NCBI GenBank assembly: GCA_016183075.1
Contig: JACPFH010000361.1
Location: 8,171-24,522, forward strand
Length of the DNA stretch: 16,352 bases
DNA from: Deltaproteobacteria bacterium
Lineage (GTDB): Bacteria; Desulfobacterota; Binatia; UBA9968
Reading direction: 5' to 3'
A model generated the notes under the pieces. That model was not told where the DNA came from. It saw nothing but the letters and a program-made list of their open reading frames with translations, and did not search any database. The translations under genes were made by a program, and so were the position numbers. This document shows, piece after piece, positions 1-6,941 of the stretch. Within the stretch, counting starts at the first letter, position 1, and every line of letters starts with the position of its first letter.

Positions 1-83
1 AACCTAGCCCAGCGTCCGTTGCCGTCCATAATGATGGCGACATGCCGGGGCAACCGACTCTTGTCCAGGCCGTTTAGGTCCAT
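1..83 (-). CDS. uppS: Isoprenyl transferase (undecaprenyl diphosphate synthase), N-terminal fragment
   Basis: Only the first 27 codons lie in the window; the gene runs off the left edge. The peptide contains HVAIIMDGNGRWA, the hallmark N-terminal motif of cis-prenyltransferases. Its Asp (D20 here) is the catalytic, Mg-associated residue, and the following G-N-G-R-W contacts the diphosphate. The enzyme condenses isopentenyl diphosphate onto farnesyl diphosphate to make the C55 lipid carrier for peptidoglycan and other surface polymers. The ATG at 83 is chosen because it gives the usual short N-terminal extension before the motif; no good Shine-Dalgarno precedes it, so it may rely on translation from frr, which ends 36 nt upstream. 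Its position after frr matches the common frr-uppS-cdsA order. Confidence 0.93.
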   Translation of the reverse strand, partial: MDLNGLDKSRLPRHVAIIMDGNGRWAR

Positions 84-119
84 CTGTCGATTGCTAAAGG
101 TGGGAGGAAGATGCGGGCC

Positions 120-677
120 CTAGACCTCCATGATCTCGTCTTCTTTGGCCTTGAGCGTCTTGTCGACCCTCCCGATGAAGTCGTCGGTGATCTTCTGAAC
201 CCGCTCTTGACAATGCTTGAAGTCGTCCTCAGTGATCTCCTTGTTTTTCTCCATCTCCTTGAGCTTCTCGATGGCAAGCCGGCGATGATTCCGCTGCGAG
301 ACGCGAAATTCTTCCGCGACTTTTTTGACGTGTTTCACCAGCTCCTTACGCCTTTCCTGAGTCAACTCCGGTATCGGGATGCGGATGATCTTCCCGTCGT
401 TGCTCGGCGTCAGCCCCAAGTCCGACTTGAGAATCGCCTTTTCGATGCTGCCAATCGCGCCGCGGTCGTAGGGCTGAACCACCAGCAAACGGGGCTCCGG
501 AGCCGACAGGTTGGACAGGCGGTTCAAGGGAGTGGAAGCGCCGTAATAATCGACCATGATCCCTTCCAGGAGCGCCGTCGATGCCCGCCCCGTGCGCAGC
601 TTCGCCAGATCCCTGCGAAAGGCCACGACCGATTTTTCCATTTCCTTCTGCAGTTCGGTAAAAAAGGCCTCGTTCAT
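120..677 (-). CDS. frr: Ribosome recycling factor
   Basis: The protein is 185 aa, the normal length for RRF. With EF-G it splits post-termination 70S ribosomes in the cytoplasm. Recognisable segments are KLRTGRAS near residues 26-33 (helical domain I), the domain II stretch with P-E-P-R-L-L-V-V-Q-P-Y-D, the SNDGKIIRI segment with P-x-L-T-x-E-R-R, and the C-terminal helix with RRLAIEKLKEMEK. The start is firm: ATG at 677 follows a GGGGAGA ribosome binding site 3 nt away, and it overlaps the pyrH stop as ATGA, suggesting translational coupling. It is the fourth gene of the rpsB-tsf-pyrH-frr-uppS cluster. Confidence 0.97.
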   Translation of the reverse strand: MNEAFFTELQKEMEKSVVAFRRDLAKLRTGRASTALLEGIMVDYYGASTPLNRLSNLSAPEPRLLVVQPYDRGAIGSIEKAILKSDLGLTPSNDGKIIRIPIPELTQERRKELVKHVKKVAEEFRVSQRNHRRLAIEKLKEMEKNKEITEDDFKHCQERVQKITDDFIGRVDKTLKAKEDEIMEV

Positions 678-1405
678 TTTCTCCCCGCGCTCACAAGGGT
701 TCCGATGTCTTCGCCTGAAACGACTCTCTTGATGTTGCCCTTCTGCAAGATGTTGAAGACGATGATGGGCAAGTGGTTGTCCATGCAGAGCGAAATCGCC
801 GTGGAGTCCATGACCTTCAGCTCTCTGTTCAGCACGTCGATGTAAGTGAGCTCGCCGTACCGCTTGGCGCCCGAGTGTTTCAGGGGATCGCTGTCATAGA
901 CTCCGTCAACCTTGGTCGCCTTGAGGATGACCTCGGCGCCGATTTCCATGGCGCGAAGACTCGCCGTCGTGTCGGTGGTGAAATACGGATTGCCCGTCCC
1001 TCCCGCGAAAATCACCACCCGGCCCTTCTCGAGATGGCGAGTCGCCCGGCGACGAATGTACGGCTCCGCCACCTGACGCATCTCGATCGCCGACATCACC
1101 CGCGTCGGCACGCCGATCTTTTCCAGGGCGTCCTGTAAGGCAAGACTGTTGATGACCGTCGCCAACATCCCCATCGTGTCCGCGGTGGCTCGCTCCATCA
1201 CCCAATCCCCCACCTCCGCGCCGCGCAAGATGTTGCCTCCTCCCATAACTAATGCCATCTCGCAACCGAGCGCCCTGACCTCTTTGATCTCCCCGGCAAA
1301 CGCGCGCACCATCGCGCCGTCGATGCCGAATCTCTGGGCCCCGGCCAAGACCTCGCCCGTCACTTTCAAGATGACCCGCTTGTACTTGAGTTTGGAGATA
1401 GTCAT
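674..1405 (-). CDS. pyrH: Uridylate kinase (UMP kinase)
   Basis: The protein is 243 aa and of the amino-acid-kinase fold, not the adenylate-kinase fold. It phosphorylates UMP to UDP with ATP in pyrimidine synthesis. Visible motifs are the N-terminal K-V-T-G-E-V-L-A-G strand-loop (canonical K-L-S-G-E-x-L), the glycine loop MGGGNILRG near residues 54-62, AGGTGNPYFTTDT near 135-147, and ATKVDGVYDSDP near 163-174, which binds nucleotide. The reading frame is open further upstream to 1516, but that extension overlaps tsf and has no family match. The ATG at 1405, 28 nt after the tsf stop, gives the normal N-terminus. Its Shine-Dalgarno is weak. The stop overlaps the frr start by 4 nt. Confidence 0.97.
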   Translation of the reverse strand: MTISKLKYKRVILKVTGEVLAGAQRFGIDGAMVRAFAGEIKEVRALGCEMALVMGGGNILRGAEVGDWVMERATADTMGMLATVINSLALQDALEKIGVPTRVMSAIEMRQVAEPYIRRRATRHLEKGRVVIFAGGTGNPYFTTDTTASLRAMEIGAEVILKATKVDGVYDSDPLKHSGAKRYGELTYIDVLNRELKVMDSTAISLCMDNHLPIIVFNILQKGNIKRVVSGEDIGTLVSAGRK

Positions 1406-1433
1406 GTATAGGGAACCAGTAAGGAACTCGACG

Positions 1434-2042
1434 CTACGCGGTCTCGACCCCCTCTCCCAGATGATAGCGCACAAAGCGGCGCACTCGAATGTTCTCCCCG
1501 AGCCGGGCGATCGCATCGTGAAGCAGATCCGCCACCTTGCGATCGGGATCTTTGATGAACGCCTGCTCTAACAGACAGACCTCGGAATAAAACCGCTCCA
1601 TCTTGCCCTCGACGATCTTGTCGACGACTTTTTCCGGTTTTCCTGAATCCAGCGCCTGCTGCCGGTAGATGGCCTTCTCTCTCTCCATCTCCTGCGCGGA
1701 GACATCCTCCGGCCCGATGTACCGCGGATTCGCCGCGGCAATCTGCATCGCCAAGTCTTTGACCAGGGCCTGGAATTCCGGCGTGCGCGCGACGAAGTCG
1801 GTTTCACAGTTGAGCTCGAGAAGAACCCCGATTTTCCCTCCGGCATGGAGGTAGGCGCCCACGAGCCCTTCCGCGGCCACCCGCCCCATCTTCCTGGCCG
1901 CGCTGGCCAGCCCCTTGCGCCGGAGATAGTCGACCGCCTGTTCTACGCTCCCGCCGGACTCGGCGAGAGCCTTTTTGCAGTCCATAATCCCTGCGCCGGT
2001 TTTTTCTCTGAGTTCCTTTACCGAAGCTGCGCTGACGTCCAT
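1434..2042 (-). CDS. tsf: Translation elongation factor Ts (short form)
   Basis: EF-Ts is the guanine-nucleotide exchange factor that recharges EF-Tu. The N-terminal UBA-like domain reads V-K-E-L-R-E-K-T-G-A-G-I-M-D-C-K-K-A-L, and the core has the TDFVAR motif near residues 81-86, whose Asp-Phe pair inserts into EF-Tu. At 202 aa it is the short form, lacking the second core subdomain and coiled coil of the roughly 280-aa E. coli protein. Two starts are possible. A GTG at 2051 overlaps the rpsB stop as GTGA but lies only 3 nt after AGGAGG. The ATG at 2042 lies 12 nt after it and gives the usual N-terminal length, so I chose ATG. It is second in the rpsB-tsf-pyrH-frr-uppS cluster. Confidence 0.96.
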   Translation of the reverse strand: MDVSAASVKELREKTGAGIMDCKKALAESGGSVEQAVDYLRRKGLASAARKMGRVAAEGLVGAYLHAGGKIGVLLELNCETDFVARTPEFQALVKDLAMQIAAANPRYIGPEDVSAQEMEREKAIYRQQALDSGKPEKVVDKIVEGKMERFYSEVCLLEQAFIKDPDRKVADLLHDAIARLGENIRVRRFVRYHLGEGVETA

Positions 2043-2047
2043 CAAAC

Positions 2048-2839
2048 TCACGTTCCTCCTACCGCGGAATCCTCCACCGCGCCGGCGCCTGCGGCTCCCA
2101 CCGCCGGCGACACGGCTTTCTGCTCCTCATGCTCCTGCGTCAAGGCCCGCTCGTGCAGGCTTTTGCCTTCAAGCACGGCGTCAGCCATCGCCGAACAAAA
2201 CAGGCGAATAGCCCGGATCGCGTCGTCGTTGCCGGGTATTTTGTAGTCGACCATGTCGGGGTCGCAATTGGTATCGATCACCGCTACGACCGGGATGCCG
2301 AGCTTTCTCGCTTCCCGAAGGGCGATCTCTTCCTGCTTCGGATCGACCACGAAGATCGCGTCGGGGAGCTTCTTCATGCCCTTGATCCCGCCGAGGGAAT
2401 ATTCAAGCTTCTCTTTTTCCCGCCTGAGCCCGAGCATCTCTTTTTTGGTGAGCGCCTCCACGATTTTGGGATCGTTCTCCATTTCCTCGAGCTTTCTCAG
2501 CCGCTCGATGCTCTGGCGAATCGTGGTGAAATTAGTCAGCGTACCGCCGAGCCAGCGATTGTGCACGTAGAACATGCCGCACCGCCCGGCTTCCTCTCGA
2601 ATCGCGTCTTGGGCTTGCTTCTTCGTACCGACGAAAAGCATGTTGCCGCCGGAGGCCGCCAAATTGCGCACCACCCCGGCCACCTCTTTGAACATGGTCA
2701 CGGTCTGCTGCAGATCGATGATGTGAATGCCGTTGCGCGCCCCGAAGATGTACGGCTTCATCTTCGGATTCCATCGGCTGGTTTGGTGACCAAAATGGAC
2801 TCCAGCCTCCAATAACTGTTTCATCGATAGGTCGGTCAT
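2048..2839 (-). CDS. rpsB: 30S ribosomal protein S2
   Basis: The protein is 263 aa, slightly longer than the 240-aa E. coli S2. It binds the 30S head-body junction with bS1. The N-terminus is diagnostic: M-K-Q-L-L-E-A-G-V-H-F-G-H-Q-T, followed by RWNPKMK and IFGARNGIHIIDL. The C-terminal half has DPKQEEIALREA, PVVAVIDTNCDPD and NDDAIRAIRL. A tail rich in A, V and G (about 35 residues) follows the folded domain. The frame is open to 2878, but the ATG at 2839 is chosen: it has AAGGAG 8 nt upstream and matches the family N-terminus. It is the first gene of its operon, preceded by a structured 231-nt gap after rho, and tsf follows almost without a gap. Confidence 0.97.
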   Translation of the reverse strand: MTDLSMKQLLEAGVHFGHQTSRWNPKMKPYIFGARNGIHIIDLQQTVTMFKEVAGVVRNLAASGGNMLFVGTKKQAQDAIREEAGRCGMFYVHNRWLGGTLTNFTTIRQSIERLRKLEEMENDPKIVEALTKKEMLGLRREKEKLEYSLGGIKGMKKLPDAIFVVDPKQEEIALREARKLGIPVVAVIDTNCDPDMVDYKIPGNDDAIRAIRLFCSAMADAVLEGKSLHERALTQEHEEQKAVSPAVGAAGAGAVEDSAVGGT

Positions 2840-2880
2840 AAAGTAGACTCCTTTGGTTTTGCCCTCCCCTCTCCTCACCT

Positions 2881-2980
2881 CCCCTCCGCTCCCGCCAGGG
2901 CACCGCGGAGGGGATCAGAAAGGGTGTGATTTCCGTGCTGGTACGCGCCCGTTCCCGCCAGCCCGCAAGGACGGGCGGGA
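2881..2980 (-). promoter_or_regulatory. GC-rich hairpin leader upstream of rpsB
   Basis: The leader RNA upstream of rpsB can form two stems. One is a perfect 9-bp inverted repeat, CCCCTCCGC with GCGGAGGGG (2881-2889 and 2905-2913), with a 15-nt loop, ending 41 nt before the rpsB ATG. The other is a 7-bp stem TCCCGCC with GGCGGGA (2953-2959 and 2974-2980), loop 14 nt. Between the first stem and the ribosome binding site lies a purine-rich G/A tract. S2 is known to repress its own rpsB-tsf mRNA in several bacteria, so an autoregulatory leader is plausible. I cannot match it to a named leader family, and no convincing -35/-10 pair is visible in this gap. Confidence 0.35.
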
Positions 2981-3013
2981 CGACCGCGAGAAAGACTTAA
3001 TGTTCTTGCGCTT

Positions 3014-3050
3014 TTAACAAAGATCGGCGATCTGTGCAAGGCAGCCTTGC
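3014..3050 (-). terminator. Tandem hairpins after rho, possible weak terminator
   Basis: Just downstream of the rho stop, the transcript meets a 6-bp hairpin GCAAGG/CCTTGC with a 3-nt loop (3036-3050). A second, 5-bp hairpin AGATC/GATCT with a 3-nt loop (3021-3033) follows, then a T-rich run reading TTGTTAAAAG. The second stem with its short T tract resembles a weak intrinsic terminator. The stem is short and the tract interrupted, so read-through into rpsB is likely. Confidence 0.35.
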
Positions 3051-3070
3051 GGCCGGCGGCGCCAGGCGGG

Positions 3071-4408
3071 CTACTGGTTCATGGAATCAAGGAATTCTTT
3101 ATTGTTCTTGGTCCCATGGATCTTGTCCAGCAGGAACTCCATGGCCTCGACCGAGTTCAGTTGAGACAAAACCTTGCGCAGGATCCAAATCCGATTCAAA
3201 TCCTCTCTGGGCACCAGCAGCTCTTCTTTGCGCGTTCCCGATTTGTTGATGTCGATGGCCGGGAACACGCGCTTGTCCATCAGCCGGCGGTCGAGGTGAA
3301 TTTCCATGTTGCCGGTTCCCTTAAACTCTTCGAAGATCACTTCATCCATGCGGCTACCGGTATCGATGAGCGCGGTCGCGATGATCGTCAGGCTTCCTCC
3401 GTCCTCGATGTTACGCGCCGCGCCGAAGAATTTTTTCGGCTTGTGCAGCGCGTTGGAGTCGACGCCCCCGGAAAGGATCTTGCCGCTCGGCGGCACCACC
3501 GTATTGTACGCGCGCGCCAGGCGGGTGATGCTGTCCAGAAGGATGACGACGTCCTTGCCGTGCTCCACCAGACGCTTGGCCTTTTCGATCACCATCTCCG
3601 CGACCTGGACGTGACGCGTCGCCGGCTCGTCAAAGGTGGAGCTCACCACCTCGCCTTCCACGGAGCGCTGCATGTCCGTAACCTCTTCAGGCCGCTCGTC
3701 GATCAACAGGACAATAAGAACGACCTCTTCGTGGTTGTGAGCGATGGCTTTGGCGACGTTCTGGAGCATCATGGTTTTTCCGGTCCTCGGGGCGGCCACG
3801 ATCAGCCCCCGCTGCCCTTTCCCGATCGGGGTCAACAGATCGATGACCCGCGTCGTATATTCATCGGGAATATACTCCAGGTGAAATCGCTCATTGGGAT
3901 AAAGAGGCGTCAGGTTATCGAAGAGGATTTTGTCGCGCGCCCGCTCCGGGTCCTCGTGGTTGATCGCCTCCACCTTGAGGAGCGCAAAGTAACGCTCGCC
4001 TTCTTTGGGCGGGCGAATCTGTCCCGGGATGATGTCCCCGGTGCGCAGGTTGAAGCGACGGATCTGGCTCGGGGAGACATAGATATCGTCCGGACCGGGC
4101 AGGTAGTTGTAATCCGGCGCCCGTAAGAATCCGAAACCGTCCGGGAGGGTTTCCAGCACCCCCTCGCCGAAGATATATCCGTTCTGCTCGGTTTGCGCCT
4201 GCAAGATGGCGAAGATCAGCTCTTGCTTGCGCATGTTGGCGGCGCCTTCCACGTTGAAGCTTTTTCCGATCAGGGCCAACTCGCTGATCTTTCTTTCCTT
4301 CAACGACTTGAGGTTTAACCCGTTCTTGAGGTCGAGATCGCTGAGGTTGACGCTTGTCTCCTCTACCGCCTCCGATTCGACCCGGGTTCTCCCACGAACC
4401 ATAACCAT
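3071..4408 (-). CDS. rho: Transcription termination factor Rho
   Basis: Rho is the hexameric RNA-dependent ATPase and helicase that ends transcription at unstructured C-rich RNA. The 445-aa protein has an N-terminal helical domain (about 30-75), a cold-shock-like RNA-binding domain with RNP1 GFGFLR at 91-96, Walker A APRTGKT at 206-212, Walker B VVILLDS at 287-293 followed by ITRLARAYN, the Q loop with LSGGVDSNALHKPKKFFG near 312-329, and the R loop around GTGNMEI. Walker A has Arg (208) where E. coli has Lys181. Two ATGs are possible: 4408 is 3 nt after GGAGG and 4402 is 9 nt after it, so the protein may begin two residues later. It is probably monocistronic from the promoter at 4651-4679, followed by rpsB. 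Confidence 0.98.
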   Translation of the reverse strand: MVMVRGRTRVESEAVEETSVNLSDLDLKNGLNLKSLKERKISELALIGKSFNVEGAANMRKQELIFAILQAQTEQNGYIFGEGVLETLPDGFGFLRAPDYNYLPGPDDIYVSPSQIRRFNLRTGDIIPGQIRPPKEGERYFALLKVEAINHEDPERARDKILFDNLTPLYPNERFHLEYIPDEYTTRVIDLLTPIGKGQRGLIVAAPRTGKTMMLQNVAKAIAHNHEEVVLIVLLIDERPEEVTDMQRSVEGEVVSSTFDEPATRHVQVAEMVIEKAKRLVEHGKDVVILLDSITRLARAYNTVVPPSGKILSGGVDSNALHKPKKFFGAARNIEDGGSLTIIATALIDTGSRMDEVIFEEFKGTGNMEIHLDRRLMDKRVFPAIDINKSGTRKEELLVPREDLNRIWILRKVLSQLNSVEAMEFLLDKIHGTKNNKEFLDSMNQ

Positions 4409-4650
4409 GCCCCTCCTTTAGAGAGAAATACCGACGGCAAAAAATCCCACTCGATGAACAACCGCCCCACTATTCAGCTTACCAGAACCGTTCTCCGACA
4501 CGGTCTACAGGATCGACAGGCTCTTTGACACGCAGGCGAATATCTCGTTAGGAATCCCAATCAAACGTCTGGGCCGGATATCAGTGAACAACTACCTTAG
4601 TGTGGGGTTGGTTCCAAAGATTGTCGTTGAAATGGTTACCGAACATAATC

Positions 4651-4679
4651 AGGTTAATAAAATCCACTCTGCTTGTCAA
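4651..4679 (-). promoter_or_regulatory. Candidate sigma-70 promoter for rho
   Basis: On the minus strand a perfect -35 TTGACA (4674-4679) is followed after exactly 17 bp by TAACCT (4651-4656), a -10 with the key T-A-x-x-x-T positions. The -35 box overlaps the stop codon of rluD. Transcription would start near 4645 and give a leader of about 235 nt before rho. The local sequence is AT-rich compared with its surroundings. Rho genes in other bacteria autoregulate through attenuation in a long leader, which fits this layout, but no specific element is recognised. Confidence 0.6.
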
Positions 4680-5710
4680 CCCCCTTGTCCGTATTTTTCG
4701 CCTTCCTCGAGCTGCCCTGCTTTGAGCACCGCTAAGAGTTGCCTCATGTCCTCCGCCATCGGCGCGCAAAATTCCATCCGCTTCTGCGCACGGGGATGCT
4801 GGAAGGCAAGGCGCTCCGCATGAAGCGCCTGGCGGGGAAATTCGTCCACGGGTCGAAGCTCCACGGGGCCTTGGGAAGGCCGCCTTCGCTTCCCTCCGTA
4901 CACGCGATCTCCCACCACCGGGTTTCCCTGCTCCGCGAGATGGACCCGGATCTGGTGGGTTCGTCCGGTGCGGGGCTTCAAGCGAAGGAAACTGACCCAA
5001 GACCATCGATCGCTATCGCCGGCGACCTTGAAGGCGCTGATCGTATGCCATTCGGTCAGCGCTTCGCGAACCTGCGCGACCGCGCGCAGAGTAGACATCC
5101 GTTTCCGATCGGAGCGATGCCGTCCGATGGGTCGATCCATCAATCCCTTCCGCCCGGGCATCTTCCCCCACACGAAGGCAACGTATTCTTTGTCGACCCG
5201 CCGCTCTTTGAACTGGCGCACAAGGTGCTGGAATGCCAGCGCCGTCTTGGCGACCACCATAACGCCCGAAGTATCCTTGTCCAATCGATGGACGATCCCG
5301 GGACGGCGCTCACTGCCCACGCCCGCCAGACCTGGACAGTGGTGAAGGAGCTGATTGGCCAGGGTGCCGCCGCGTCGCCCGGCCCCGGGATGAACTGCGA
5401 TCCCCGGAGGCTTGTTGAGGACCAGGCAATCCTCGTCTTCGTAGAGCACGTCCAGAGCTCCTGCCTCCGGAACCAGCGAGGTCTCCTTCGGCAACGGCGA
5501 TAGAACTTCGATCCGGTCTCCGGTCTTTACCCGATTCGCCGGTTTCGACGTTCGACCGTTTACGGTGATCCGCCCGGCGCCGATCATCTTCTGAATCCCG
5601 GACCGGTTCCAACCCTCCTCCGGGTAAAGACCGCCCAGATGGCGCGTCAGAAAAAGATCCAGACGCATCCCCTGATGCTCGCGCCCCACAGCAACGCGAC
5701 AAACGGCCAT
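4676..5710 (-). CDS. rluD: RluD-type 23S rRNA pseudouridine synthase
   Basis: The protein is 344 aa, of the RluA/RluC/RluD family. An N-terminal S4 RNA-binding domain (about 15-70, with RLDLFLTRHL and G-x-I-T-V-N-G-R) precedes the catalytic domain. The family signature HRLDKDTSG lies at 141-149, with Asp144 as the catalytic nucleophile equivalent to E. coli RluD Asp139. Further family motifs are LVLNKPPGIAVHPG, RTGRTHQIRVH and GDRVYGG. The S4 domain and overall length favour RluD (helix 69 of 23S rRNA), though RluA-family site specificity cannot be read with certainty. The frame extends to a GTG at 5743 inside ribF; the ATG at 5710, 7 nt after the ribF stop, gives the usual N-terminus. The Shine-Dalgarno is weak, so coupling to ribF is likely. 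Confidence 0.9.
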   Translation of the reverse strand: MAVCRVAVGREHQGMRLDLFLTRHLGGLYPEEGWNRSGIQKMIGAGRITVNGRTSKPANRVKTGDRIEVLSPLPKETSLVPEAGALDVLYEDEDCLVLNKPPGIAVHPGAGRRGGTLANQLLHHCPGLAGVGSERRPGIVHRLDKDTSGVMVVAKTALAFQHLVRQFKERRVDKEYVAFVWGKMPGRKGLMDRPIGRHRSDRKRMSTLRAVAQVREALTEWHTISAFKVAGDSDRWSWVSFLRLKPRTGRTHQIRVHLAEQGNPVVGDRVYGGKRRRPSQGPVELRPVDEFPRQALHAERLAFQHPRAQKRMEFCAPMAEDMRQLLAVLKAGQLEEGEKYGQGG

Positions 5711-5717
5711 GGTCCGA

Positions 5718-6674
5718 TCACTTCGCCGGCAGCAAACCACCACCCGCTTCGACCTGGCGCAAGATGTCGCGCGCGTTGGAGACGTCTTGCCGGATCTGCT
5801 CGACCAAAAGCTCCGAGGAAGCGAACTTCCTCTCCTCGCGAATTCTTTTGACGAAAAAGAGACGAACAGCCTGCCCGTAAAGATCCCCGTCGAAGTCGAA
5901 AATATAGCTCTCGACCGTGCGCGGGCCCGGGCCGAAACTAGGGTTGATTCCTATGCTTGTGGCGCTCGGCAACCGCCGTTCGCCGACTTCGAGAAACGTC
6001 GCGTAGATTCCGTCGAGCGGAACAACTTCGGTTCGCGGCGCGATATTGGCCGTGGGAAATCCGAGCAGCCGGCCTCTGTTCTGGCCGGCGACGACCCGCC
6101 CCGAGATAAAATGGTAGCGACCTAAGAAACGGCTCGCGTCATCGACCTGGCCATGCTCGATCATGGTTCGGATCCGGCTGCTGCTGATACGCACCCCGGC
6201 CAGCACGATCGGATCCACCACCCCCACACCAAACCCGATCTCCCCTCCCCAGCGCATCAGATCCTCGACGCGCCCTCTTCTCCCTTTGCCGAAGCGCAAG
6301 TCTCTGCCCACCCAAATTTTTCGCACCTTGAGACGCTCGGCCAGATAACGCCGCACGAACTCCTCCGCTTCCACATTGGCGAATGCCTGGTCAAAATTCT
6401 GGATGATGACGACGTCGACGGCGAAAGATTGCAGCAGACGCAACTTGTCCTTGTGGGTCAAAAGCAAGCGTGGCGTCCGCTCCGGCGCCAGAATGGTGAG
6501 CGGATGGGGTTCAAAGGTCAACACTACCGACTTGCCTCCCATTCTCTTGGAATCTTCCACGATGCCGCGCAGGAGGGCCTGATGACCCAGGTGAATGCCG
6601 TCGAAATTGCCCAGAGTCAAAACCGGCCTGGGAATGGAAAAGCTTCCGTGTTCGGTATGTCGCAAAACCTCCAT
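5718..6674 (-). CDS. ribF: Bifunctional riboflavin kinase / FAD synthetase
   Basis: The protein is 318 aa, normal for bacterial RibF. It phosphorylates riboflavin to FMN and adenylylates FMN to FAD in the cytoplasm. The N-terminal nucleotidyltransferase domain has LGNFDGIHLGH at 21-31, containing the HxGH adenylyl-transfer motif, and SSSRIR at 164-169. The C-terminal flavokinase domain has GFPTAN at 205-210 (Mg-ATP binding), DGIYA at 221-225, and the acidic V-E-S-Y-I-F-D-F stretch near 254-261, which carries the presumed catalytic Glu255. The ATG at 6674 aligns with family N-termini, although no strong ribosome binding site precedes it. It sits 7 nt upstream of rluD, so the two form an operon. 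No FMN riboswitch is visible upstream. Confidence 0.96.
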   Translation of the reverse strand: MEVLRHTEHGSFSIPRPVLTLGNFDGIHLGHQALLRGIVEDSKRMGGKSVVLTFEPHPLTILAPERTPRLLLTHKDKLRLLQSFAVDVVIIQNFDQAFANVEAEEFVRRYLAERLKVRKIWVGRDLRFGKGRRGRVEDLMRWGGEIGFGVGVVDPIVLAGVRISSSRIRTMIEHGQVDDASRFLGRYHFISGRVVAGQNRGRLLGFPTANIAPRTEVVPLDGIYATFLEVGERRLPSATSIGINPSFGPGPRTVESYIFDFDGDLYGQAVRLFFVKRIREERKFASSELLVEQIRQDVSNARDILRQVEAGGGLLPAK

Positions 6675-6800
6675 GATTTCGCTTGGCTCAAATCGCTGGC
6701 TTCTAGCTTTGCCCTCCGTCGCCGGGCGGAAATAGGTAAGGAGAGGCTAAAGAAACTTCGCGTAACAGCTCAGGGAGGATCGGGGTCAAAGCTCACGGTC

Positions 6801-6932
6801 GATTCCGCTGAACAACCAGCTTTTCATGCTTCGACGGGCTCAGCATGAACGGAAAATCGTCAACGTTTTCAATCCAATTCCCGTTCGCCCTGAGCATTGT
6901 CGAAGGGTGAACTGGGTTTTTTCAGCGGAATC
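6801..6932. repeat. Two-armed REP-like intergenic palindrome
   Basis: A 132-nt imperfect palindrome fills most of the gap between cpoB and ribF. The outer arms are a perfect 12-bp inverted repeat, GATTCCGCTGAA (6801-6812) and TTCAGCGGAATC (6921-6932). Inside are two related inverted modules, each folding on its own: TTCATGC/GCATGAA (6823-6829, 6843-6849) around a TTCGACGGGCTCA loop, and GTTCGCCC/GGGTGAAC (6883-6890, 6905-6912; one mismatch) around a TGAGCATTGTCGAA loop. The shared core (TTCGAC...GCTCAG...GAACGG) resembles a dispersed non-coding repeat I recognise from many environmental bacterial genomes. The outer 3' arm ends 9 nt from the cpoB stop, so it could also stabilise or terminate the tol-pal mRNA. 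The rest of the gap (6675-6800) shows nothing convincing. Confidence 0.75.
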
Positions 6933-6941
6933 ACGGTCCGG

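Noticed and set aside
111..845. 244-codon open frame on the plus strand
   Set aside because: It covers frr and part of pyrH in antisense; a shadow of GC-rich codon positions.
3047..4126. 359-codon open frame on the plus strand
   Set aside because: It lies wholly antisense to rho, and its protein is a mirror of rho codon bias (rich in H, R, V, D) with no recognisable domain.
4739..5503. 254-codon open frame on the plus strand
   Set aside because: It is antisense to rluD, which has intact catalytic motifs on the other strand.
6675..6800. Possible FMN riboswitch or promoter upstream of ribF
   Set aside because: No conserved RFN-like helices or convincing -35/-10 pair are visible; only a lone TTGACC without a matching -10.
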